Assembly (NCBI GenBank): GCA_947499005.1
Contig: CANMML010000014.1
Location: 40,726 to 104,725, forward strand
DNA: 64,000 bases
From: an uncultured Aquimarina sp.
Lineage (GTDB): Bacteria > Bacteroidota > Bacteroidia > Flavobacteriales > Flavobacteriaceae
Direction: 5' to 3'
In this document: piece by piece, positions 17,079-24,604 of the stretch
Numbering within the stretch: position 1 is the stretch's first letter
Layout: every line of letters begins with the position of its first letter
Program-made: the position numbers and the translations under genes
Notes under the pieces: model-generated
Told to the model about the DNA's origin: nothing
The model's input: only the letters and a program-made list of their open reading frames with translations
Databases searched by the model: none

Positions 17079-19244
17079 ATGAAACTCAATGTTTTTTATT
17101 TTAAAAAGTTATGTAGTGTATTTTTAATATGCGCTACATTAATGACTTCAGTAGTAAGTCATGCTCAAGACGAAGATGTTATGTTCCAGGGATTTGACTG
17201 GAATATCTTTAACAACCTACCCAATGGAACCTCGTGGTACGATGTTATTTCACAAAACAGTCAAACGCTCTCCGATGCAGGGTTCGATATGGTTTGGTTA
17301 CCGCCATCAAGTGATTCTGCAGCACCCCAAGGGTACTTGCCACGCGAATTGTACAATTTCAGTAGTGCCTACGGTACCGAGGCAGAATTAAGGTCATTAA
17401 TAAATGCCTTGCATCAAAAGGATATTCGGGCAATTGCAGATATTGTCATTAACCATCGTGTAGGGACTACTGATGCGGTGACATTTACCAACCCCGATTG
17501 GCCTACTTTTTTCATTACGGCCGATGATGAGGGACGAAACTTTGTTAATGGGCCAGTAGAATTCAGCATCAATGGGGATTATTTTCCAGGAGCATTAAAA
17601 GCCGATGGTTCTAATGGAACCTTCGCTGCTGCTAGAGACTTAGATCATTTTAATCCAGCGGTACGTCAAGAAATCATTACATGGATGCAATTCTTAAGAA
17701 ATGATTTGGGGTATGACGGATGGCGATATGATTTTGTCCATGGTTATGATCCGATTTTCAACAAAGAGTATAACGATGCGACCCAACCTTATTTTGCCGT
17801 AGGTGAATTATTAGAAAGTGGACGTTTTCAAACAGAGCTTTGGGTTGATTTAACGCAGCAATCATCTTCGGCATTTGATTTTAATACAAAAGTGGCATTA
17901 CAGGGTGCTGTGAGATTCAATAACTATTCCTTTTTAAGAGATGGAAATGGCAATGCATCTGGGATGATCGGAAATAAACCTTTTAAATCAGTTACTTTTT
18001 TAGACAATCACGATACCGGAGAAGCACAACAATGCTGTGGGTCTAATTTTATTTTTCCAGGAGGCGAAGCTAATTTGAGAAAAGGTTATGCTTACATTCT
18101 AACTCATCCAGGAGTGCCGATGGTATTTTGGCCACATTATTTTGATAATGGAGCAGGAGTGAGAGAAGCCATTAATGATTTAATCTCTATTAGAAAAGAT
18201 ATACGTATACATTCAGGAACATCTATGAATATCGAAGAGGCTAGAAATGATCTGTATGCAGCATACATTGACGGTCGCAATGGAACTATTGCGATGAAAT
18301 TAGGGCCAGCAGATTGGGCTCCATTTGGTGATGGATGGACATTACGAACTTCAGGTGTCGATTATGCAGTATGGACTCAGGGAGGAAGTAATAATGATGA
18401 TGATGATACAGATAACGACGATGACAATAATACAGGTCAACCATTCACTGTATTTGCAAAAGACTTTAGTACAGTATATACTTGGGAAAATAACCAAGCA
18501 ACTTCGGGGCAATGGCCAGGAGCAGCAATGCAGCCTATCGGGAATGGATGGTTCGAAGCAGAAGTACCTGGAGATTGCACCAATATCATATTTAACAATA
18601 ATGGTAGTGGGCAAACGAATGATTTGAATACCTGTAGTGCAACTCCTTATTTTTCTAATGGGCAATTTGTAGCAAATCCTCCAAGTGATTTTCCAAATGC
18701 AAATGGAACAGATACGATTACGGTGTATGCAAAAGATTTTACGACAGTATATACTTGGGAAAATAATCAGGCAACTTCAGGACAATGGCCAGGGACTGCA
18801 ATGGAAGCGGTTGGAAACAATTGGTATAGAGCCGAAGTGCCTGGTTCATGTACCAATATCATATTTAGCTTCAATGGAAATGGGCAAACACCAGATTTAA
18901 ATGTATGTGATGGGGCTCCTTTCTTTGTAAATGGACAATTTGTGGCAAATCGTCCTAATGATCTTCCTGCAGGAGCTAAAAGTATTAATGATTCCAATGA
19001 TTTAGTGCTTAATATTTATCCGAATCCCTTTACTACAACGTTTGAAGTAGGTGGTTTCAATGGAATTGAAGGTGATGTAACTTTAGCGATTTTTAATCTA
19101 AATGGGCAATTACTGCATCAACAGGCTATAAATTCAAATAATTTGAGAACTGTTGACCCTCAACTGACGGTTTCGGGAGTTTACTTGTACCAATTATCAA
19201 GTGAAAAAGGGAATATATCGACAGGGAAACTGATGAAACTGTAA
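17079..19244 (+). CDS. Secreted GH13 alpha-amylase with two CBM26-like modules and a T9SS signal
   Basis: The 721-residue protein has a Sec signal peptide (cut near residue 29). The GH13 catalytic domain resembles plant-type subfamily 6: VMFQGFDWN, ADIVINHR, nucleophile Asp218 in GWRYDFVHG, acid/base Glu243 in AVGELLES and Asp312 in FLDNHDTGE. An Asp/Asn-rich linker (436-452) follows. Two tandem starch-binding modules, highly similar to each other (about 455-535 and 546-625), share VYTWENNQATSGQWPG and TNIIF. The last 80 residues are a type A T9SS sorting domain (NIYPNPF at 645-651, KLMKL end). It would act outside the cell on raw starch. A CG-centred palindrome upstream suggests control with the sus operon. 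Confidence 0.93.
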   Translation: MKLNVFYFKKLCSVFLICATLMTSVVSHAQDEDVMFQGFDWNIFNNLPNGTSWYDVISQNSQTLSDAGFDMVWLPPSSDSAAPQGYLPRELYNFSSAYGTEAELRSLINALHQKDIRAIADIVINHRVGTTDAVTFTNPDWPTFFITADDEGRNFVNGPVEFSINGDYFPGALKADGSNGTFAAARDLDHFNPAVRQEIITWMQFLRNDLGYDGWRYDFVHGYDPIFNKEYNDATQPYFAVGELLESGRFQTELWVDLTQQSSSAFDFNTKVALQGAVRFNNYSFLRDGNGNASGMIGNKPFKSVTFLDNHDTGEAQQCCGSNFIFPGGEANLRKGYAYILTHPGVPMVFWPHYFDNGAGVREAINDLISIRKDIRIHSGTSMNIEEARNDLYAAYIDGRNGTIAMKLGPADWAPFGDGWTLRTSGVDYAVWTQGGSNNDDDDTDNDDDNNTGQPFTVFAKDFSTVYTWENNQATSGQWPGAAMQPIGNGWFEAEVPGDCTNIIFNNNGSGQTNDLNTCSATPYFSNGQFVANPPSDFPNANGTDTITVYAKDFTTVYTWENNQATSGQWPGTAMEAVGNNWYRAEVPGSCTNIIFSFNGNGQTPDLNVCDGAPFFVNGQFVANRPNDLPAGAKSINDSNDLVLNIYPNPFTTTFEVGGFNGIEGDVTLAIFNLNGQLLHQQAINSNNLRTVDPQLTVSGVYLYQLSSEKGNISTGKLMKL

Positions 19245-19638
19245 TTTTTTTAAAGAAATTTTTGACCGTGCTTCAATCGGTTGAAATATAAAGATGTTGT
19301 TGTTTTTAACATGATAAGGCCTTGTAAATGTTGAGTTCATGAGGTTTTGAGTTTGGAAATTAACAACATCTTTTTATAACTTGCAGTCGAGAAATCAAAG
19401 CTTATATACTTTTCACTTTCTATTAATTATTTAAGTTTTGATCGGCATCATTTATAAGAAACGGTTTAAGGAGAAAACAAGTTGTTATAAATGTAGCTTA
19501 TCATTAGTAATGCCAGTTTATGTTTAATGCATTGTTGAGTATCTTTAAAAGGTAGCAAGTTGGTTTTTGTTTTATCTTGAATTTGTTTAAGAATCTCTTC
19601 AACGTGTTAAGGGTAAATGGTGATAAAAAATTTACTAA
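19245..19638. other. Gap between the T9SS amylase and the permease
   Basis: The 394-bp spacer carries the operator-like palindrome at 19272-19285 and a weaker GAAACGGTTT motif near 19458. I see no gene, and no promoter that fits the consensus fully. Confidence 0.55.
19272..19285. promoter_or_regulatory. Putative LacI-family operator upstream of the maltose import genes
   Basis: TTCAATCGGTTGAA is palindromic at 12 of 14 positions around a central CG. It fits TCAAwCGkTTGA, the pattern shared with the sites near susC and the amylase. There is no following T-run, so it is unlikely to be a terminator for the amylase gene. It lies about 355 bp before the permease start. Confidence 0.45.
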
Positions 19639-20979
19639 ATGAACAAGCGTAAATTAGGTTTCTGGGAAATCTGGAATATGAGTTTCGGATTCTTAGGTAT
19701 TCAAATGGGATTCGCCTTGCAGAATGCCAATGCTTCTCGAATATTACAAATATTCGGAGCAGATGTGCATCATTTGTCTTGGTTTTGGTTGGTAGCTCCA
19801 ATTACAGGTTTTATTGTACAACCTATTATTGGATATTACAGTGATCGAACTTGGACAAAGTTAGGTAGAAGAAGACCATTCTTTTTGGCAGGTGCTATTT
19901 TAGCTTCTTTAGGGTTATTACTATTACCACAAGCCAATTTATTTATAGCTGTTTTACCAGCTTTGTGGATTGGTGCGGGGATGTTGACCTTAATGGATGT
20001 CTCTTTTAATATTGCGATGGAGCCTTTTAGGGCTTTGGTAGCCGATAATTTACCAACCGAACAGCGTACATTAGGTTTTAGTGTGCAGACTGTTTTGATT
20101 GGATTGGGAGCCGTAATTGGCTCGTGGTTACCGTATGTATTGAGTAATTATTTCGATGTTAGTAAAACAGCTACAGTAGGAGTGGTTCCATTACATCTAT
20201 TACTTTCATTTATAATTGGAGCAGTAGCCTTAGTCATCAGTATTTTGGTAACTGTTTTTACAACAAAAGAGTATTCACCAGAAGAATTAGCTGCCTTCGA
20301 AGCAGCAACAGAACCTAAAACGACAGAAGGGCAAGGATCTTTACTAAGTATTATTAGTGACTTTAAGACGATGCCTCATACGATGCGACAGCTAAGTTGG
20401 GTGCAATTCTTTTCTTGGTTTGCTTTATTTGGAATGTGGGTTTTTTCCACACCAGCAATTGCACATCATGTTTACGGGTTATCCTTAGAAGATTCGAATA
20501 GTGAAACATATCAAGAAGCGGCAGATTGGGTAGGTGTAATTTTTGGAGTATATAATGCTGTCTCAGCAATTATAGCTTTGTCATTGCCTATGATTGCAAA
20601 GAAAATAGGAAGAAAACAAACCCATGCTTTAGCATTAGCCATTTCAGGGGTTGGATTAATTTCAATTTACTTTGTGCCAAATCCACAATGGTTAATCCTC
20701 TCTATGGTAGGTGTGGGTATAGGTTGGGCTAGTATATTAGCAATGCCTTATGCAATACTTGCAGGTGCCATTCCCCCAAAAAAGATGGGAGTTTACATGG
20801 GGATCTTCAATATGTTTATCGTTATTCCGCAAATCATCAATGGAATTATTGGTGGTCCTTTAGTCAAATACCTTTACCAAGGAAATCCAATTTATGCGCT
20901 TGTCATAAGTGGTCTTTCATTATTGATAGCTGCTGCGTTAGCAGTTCGCGTTGATGATGAGGACGACGTAGTAAACTGA
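19639..20979 (+). CDS. SLC45-type MFS sugar permease
   Basis: The 446-residue protein has about twelve transmembrane helices and the loop motif YYSDRTWTKLGRRRPFFL after helix 2. The GRRRPF form is characteristic of the SLC45/GPH-like disaccharide-proton symporters. The start GFWEIWNMSFGFLGIQMGFALQNAN is also typical. It sits directly before pgmB and the GH65 phosphorylase, so the likely substrate is maltose or a short maltooligosaccharide imported across the inner membrane. Substrate is inferred from context. Confidence 0.88.
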   Translation: MNKRKLGFWEIWNMSFGFLGIQMGFALQNANASRILQIFGADVHHLSWFWLVAPITGFIVQPIIGYYSDRTWTKLGRRRPFFLAGAILASLGLLLLPQANLFIAVLPALWIGAGMLTLMDVSFNIAMEPFRALVADNLPTEQRTLGFSVQTVLIGLGAVIGSWLPYVLSNYFDVSKTATVGVVPLHLLLSFIIGAVALVISILVTVFTTKEYSPEELAAFEAATEPKTTEGQGSLLSIISDFKTMPHTMRQLSWVQFFSWFALFGMWVFSTPAIAHHVYGLSLEDSNSETYQEAADWVGVIFGVYNAVSAIIALSLPMIAKKIGRKQTHALALAISGVGLISIYFVPNPQWLILSMVGVGIGWASILAMPYAILAGAIPPKKMGVYMGIFNMFIVIPQIINGIIGGPLVKYLYQGNPIYALVISGLSLLIAAALAVRVDDEDDVVN

Positions 20980-21010
20980 TTTTATTTAGGAAAAATTTTC
21001 TGAGAGTTAT

Positions 21011-21121
21011 TACTTCCTCCTTTGAAGGAAGATTGAGGAGGATGTTTATAAAAAACACCCATCTATCCAAGCATCAGCTCGACCATCACTTTTTCGAGAT
21101 GTCGTTCTCAAAGGGAAGAAC
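21011..21121 (+). repeat. Dispersed intergenic repeat, copy 1
   Basis: A small hairpin module (TTCCTCCTTTGAAGGAAG) is followed by a CATCAGCTCGACCATCACT module. The same two modules recur at 28758-28874 in the same arrangement and at about 21880-21993 with the second module inverted. All three copies lie between genes of the maltose cluster. Confidence 0.6.
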
Positions 21122-21194
21122 TGTTACTGGTAACTACATTCAAGAAAATAGATTCCAATAAAGTCATGTTCGCTAACAAATTCTATTAGAAAAA

Positions 21195-21866
21195 ATGACA
21201 GATAGAGGATTTATTTTCGATCTCGACGGAGTCGTGGTCGATACTGCCAAGTACCATTATTTGGCCTGGAATAAACTAGCACAACAGTTAGGTTTCGAGT
21301 TTACAGAAAAACACAATGAACTTTTAAAAGGCGTTTCGCGACGTACTTCTTTGGATATCCTTTTGGATATAGGAGGTGTTGATACGGATGAAGCAGAGAA
21401 AGAAGTTTGGATGGAGACTAAAAATACAGACTATTTAGGGTACATCCGAAAGATGACTCCCGAAGAAATTCTACCAAAGGCACAACAAGTGATACAAGAA
21501 ATAAAAGACTTGGGATACAAAGTTGCTTTGGGGTCTGCTAGTAAGAACGCATCAGAGATTTTAAATCGAATAGGACTATTCGATGACTTCGATGTTATTG
21601 TAGACGGAACTCATGTAAGCAAGGCAAAACCAGATCCAGAAGTGTTTCTAAAGGCAGCTGCCCAAATGGGAGTTCAACCCCAAAATTGTTTAGTATTCGA
21701 AGACGCTGTAGCGGGTATCGAAGCTGCCAAAAATGCAGGGATGATCGCTATAGGTATTGGTGATCAAAAAACATTATCACAAGCAGATGTCGTGTTTAAG
21801 GATTTTACGGAAATGCCGAATGGATTCTTAAATGAAATATTTAGCAAAATGTCAATTACGAAATAA
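21195..21866 (+). CDS. pgmB: Beta-phosphoglucomutase
   Basis: The 223-residue protein belongs to the HAD superfamily. Motif 1 is FDLDGVVVDT (Asp9 nucleophile, Asp11 acid/base). The cap domain carries LLKGVSRRTSLDILL, motif 2 is GSAS, motif 3 is the Lys of KAKPDPEVFL and motif 4 is FEDAVAGIEAA. It converts beta-glucose-1-phosphate, the product of the adjacent GH65 maltose phosphorylase, to glucose-6-phosphate in the cytoplasm. The length is standard and the neighbourhood makes the assignment firm. Confidence 0.95.
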   Translation: MTDRGFIFDLDGVVVDTAKYHYLAWNKLAQQLGFEFTEKHNELLKGVSRRTSLDILLDIGGVDTDEAEKEVWMETKNTDYLGYIRKMTPEEILPKAQQVIQEIKDLGYKVALGSASKNASEILNRIGLFDDFDVIVDGTHVSKAKPDPEVFLKAAAQMGVQPQNCLVFEDAVAGIEAAKNAGMIAIGIGDQKTLSQADVVFKDFTEMPNGFLNEIFSKMSITK

Positions 21867-21879
21867 AAAGCTCGATACA

Positions 21880-21993
21880 TCCCCATTACTTCCTTCAAAG
21901 GAGTATAAATGAGAATTCCTTGTCTTGAGAATAACATCATGTTAGTGATGGGAAAGCTGAAGTTAGGGAAGAGATGGATGTCCTCAAGCTAAT
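21880..21993 (-). repeat. Dispersed intergenic repeat, copy 2 (rearranged)
   Basis: The reverse complement reads TTCCCTAACTTCAGCTTTCC followed by CATCACTAACATGATGT, matching copy 3 at 28820-28855. The adjoining CTTCCTTCAAAGGAG hairpin module keeps plus-strand order, so the two modules can move or invert separately. Confidence 0.55.
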
Positions 21994-22035
21994 GGCTCGT
22001 TGCTGGAAGCTCGTAGCCTTAAAAAAACAAACAAA

Positions 22036-24339
22036 ATGCATCAAGATTATATACAACCAAATGAATGGTCGATCGTAGAAGAAGGGTTCGATAAACAACG
22101 TGTAAAATCATCGGAAAGTCTTTTTAGTATTGGTAATGGTGCCATGGGGCAACGTGCTAATTTCGAAGAAGATTATTCTGGCGCTACATTTCAAGGGAGC
22201 TATATCGCCGGGGTGTACTACCCAGATAAAACAAGAGTAGGATGGTGGAAAAATGGCTATCCCGAATATTTTGCAAAAGTATTGAATGCTCCTAATTGGA
22301 TTGGCATACATGTAGAGGTCAACGGAGCAATACTCGACTTAAATACTTGCGAAGTACATGATTTTCGTCGTGAATTGAATATGAAAGAAGGTTGGTATCA
22401 ACGTACTTTTAGAGCAATATTACCCAATGGTATTGAAGTGAAAATTTCTAGCACACGATTGTTAAGCTTACGTTTTGATGAGGTTGGAGCAATACAATAT
22501 GATATTACTCCAATGTCTTCAGAGGTATTATTGACAGTTACTCCTTACGTGGATGCTGGAATCACAAATGAAGATACCAATTGGGATGATACTTTCTGGG
22601 AAGTATTACAGGTACAGCGTAATGGAGATCAGGCTTCTGTAACCACACGAACCATGAAAACAGATTTTTATGTCTGTACTGGAATGACAAATTCCTTTTA
22701 CGTAAATGGAGTACACCAGGAATTGGAAGCAGAAGTACATCAACGAGAAGATTGTATAGGTTTAAAATATACGATGGAAGTTGCCCAAGGAGATACGTTT
22801 CGTGTTGAAAAATTTGGAGGGTATACCGTTTCTTTAAATCATACAAAAGACCAAGTTGCTAAAAGAAGTAGAGAGTTGTTATTGAAAATTTCCGAGATAG
22901 GTTTCTCTGAATTATTGGATATTCAAAAAGAAGAATGGGCTGCTGTCTGGGAAATGGCAGACATCACTATTGATGGAGATGTAAAGGCACAACAAGGAAT
23001 ACGATTTAATATTTTTCAATTAAATCAAACGTATTTAGGGAAAGATGCTCGTTTGAATATTGGTCCCAAAGGTTTCACTGGCGAAAAATATGGAGGAAGT
23101 ACGTATTGGGATACAGAAGCATATTGCTTACCATTTTATATGGCTACAAAAGATCATAAAGTAGCACGTAATTTATTGACGTATCGCTACCATCATTTAG
23201 AAAAAGCCATTGAAAATGCAGCGAAATTAGGGTTTACTAATGGCGCCGCTTTATACCCTATGGTTACAATGAATGGGGAAGAGTGTCATAACGAATGGGA
23301 AATTACTTTTGAAGAGATCCATCGTAATGGAGCCATGGTTTTCGCAATTTATAACTATGTACGCTATACTGGAGACTATAGTTATATTCCTGAAAAAGGG
23401 CTTGAAGTGATGATTGCCATCGCTAGGTTTTGGCATCAAAGAGCTACATTTTCAGAAGAGAAAGAAAAATATGTAATACTAGGAGTTACAGGACCTAATG
23501 AATATGAAAACAATATCAATAATAACCATTACACGAATTATTTAGCTAAATGGTGTATCGAATATTGTTTGGAAAGTATTGAGCGTGTTCGAAAAGAACA
23601 TCCACAAGATTCGGATCGTATTTGGAAGAAAACAGGAATTACCATTGACGAATTATCAGAATGGTCTGATGTTGCAGGAAAAATGTTCTTCCCTTATTCA
23701 GAAAAATATCAAGTGTATTTGCAACAAGATGGTTTTTTAGATAAAGAATTAAAAACGGTAGATCAATTACCTTTCGAACAGCGACCAATAAATCAACAGT
23801 GGAGCTGGGATCGTATTTTGCGTTCCCCTTATATCAAGCAAGCAGATACTTTACAGGGAATGTATATGTTCGAAGATCAATATACCCGAGACGAATTGGA
23901 AAGACATTTTGATTTCTACGAACCTTATACCGTTCATGAATCTTCATTATCTCCATGTGTACATAGCATCCTTGCTTCAAAATTGAATAGAATTACTCAA
24001 GCATATACTTTTTATTTAAGGACATCTCGTTTAGATTTAGATGATTATAATAAAGAGGTAGAAGAAGGGTGTCATATTACGAGTATGGCAGGTACTTGGA
24101 TGAGTATTGTAGAGGGATTTGCAGGAATGCGAGTAGCGAAAGATAAGTTGTCTTTTTATCCTAGAATTCCAGAGCAATGGAAAGGGTATTCTTTTAAGGT
24201 GAATTTTAGAGGAACCATTTTGAAAGTTTCTGTAAATCATGAAAAAACAACATTCAACATCGAAAAAGGCGAACCTTTGACTGTGATCTTGAAAAATCAA
24301 GAAATAAATGTGGCAGAAGGAGAGAAATCATTTGTGTAA
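22036..24339 (+). CDS. GH65 maltose phosphorylase
   Basis: The 767-residue protein shows the four GH65 regions: an N-terminal beta-sandwich (SLFSIGNGAMGQRANFEEDY), an (alpha/alpha)6 barrel with GEKYGGSTYWDTEAYCLPFYMAT, the catalytic acid in GPNEYENNINNNHYTN (Glu489 from this start), and the phosphate-binding HESSLSPCVHS block. It splits maltose with phosphate into glucose and beta-glucose-1-phosphate. I chose ATG at 22036 because the longer frame from TTG at 22000 adds only residues encoded by repeat-like spacer. It follows pgmB, which uses its product. Close relatives acting on trehalose or kojibiose exist, but the locus favours maltose. Confidence 0.93.
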   Translation: MHQDYIQPNEWSIVEEGFDKQRVKSSESLFSIGNGAMGQRANFEEDYSGATFQGSYIAGVYYPDKTRVGWWKNGYPEYFAKVLNAPNWIGIHVEVNGAILDLNTCEVHDFRRELNMKEGWYQRTFRAILPNGIEVKISSTRLLSLRFDEVGAIQYDITPMSSEVLLTVTPYVDAGITNEDTNWDDTFWEVLQVQRNGDQASVTTRTMKTDFYVCTGMTNSFYVNGVHQELEAEVHQREDCIGLKYTMEVAQGDTFRVEKFGGYTVSLNHTKDQVAKRSRELLLKISEIGFSELLDIQKEEWAAVWEMADITIDGDVKAQQGIRFNIFQLNQTYLGKDARLNIGPKGFTGEKYGGSTYWDTEAYCLPFYMATKDHKVARNLLTYRYHHLEKAIENAAKLGFTNGAALYPMVTMNGEECHNEWEITFEEIHRNGAMVFAIYNYVRYTGDYSYIPEKGLEVMIAIARFWHQRATFSEEKEKYVILGVTGPNEYENNINNNHYTNYLAKWCIEYCLESIERVRKEHPQDSDRIWKKTGITIDELSEWSDVAGKMFFPYSEKYQVYLQQDGFLDKELKTVDQLPFEQRPINQQWSWDRILRSPYIKQADTLQGMYMFEDQYTRDELERHFDFYEPYTVHESSLSPCVHSILASKLNRITQAYTFYLRTSRLDLDDYNKEVEEGCHITSMAGTWMSIVEGFAGMRVAKDKLSFYPRIPEQWKGYSFKVNFRGTILKVSVNHEKTTFNIEKGEPLTVILKNQEINVAEGEKSFV

Positions 24340-24356
24340 ATAGGAATAGTTTTAAA

Positions 24357-24522
24357 CCCGAATTATGCATTAGAACTTCGTCATGAGGCTGTGATATACA
24401 ATAAATACTAGTGTTTTCTTGATTTCAGCATAGCATCGTTATGGTTAAATCAAAAAACACAGTTTACGATAGTATTTGAAGTAGACCGCAGACGTAATAG
24501 ATTTTCTAATGCATAATGCGGG
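24357..24522. mobile_element. MITE-like palindromic element
   Basis: A 166-bp element is bounded by 19-bp terminal inverted repeats (24357-24375 and 24504-24522, 18 of 19 paired, CCCG-ATTATGCATTAGAA). Internal arms also pair: AATACTAGTGTTTTCTTGATTT against AAATCAAAAAACAC plus TAGTATT, with one bulge. It carries no gene and lies between the GH65 and GH31 genes. The structure fits a miniature inverted-repeat element or a large REP-type palindrome. Confidence 0.55.
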
Positions 24523-24551
24523 TTAAAGCATATTTTTTCACTAAAAACGTC

Positions 24552-24571
24552 ATTCCCGCGTAGGCGGGAAT
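24552..24571. repeat. Short REP-like palindrome
   Basis: ATTCCCGC, GTAG spacer, GCGGGAAT: a perfect 8-bp inverted repeat in the context CGTCATTCCCGCGTAGGCGG. This motif is GC-rich, unlike its surroundings, and is of a form common as dispersed palindromes in many bacterial genomes. Confidence 0.5.
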
Positions 24572-24604
24572 CCCCTCAATAGGAAAGTAAACACAACAAC
24601 ATAT

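Noticed and set aside
22000..22035. Upstream TTG start for the GH65 gene
   Set aside because: The added 12 residues come from AGCTCGTAGC repeat-like spacer; ATG at 22036 starts at the conserved N-terminus.
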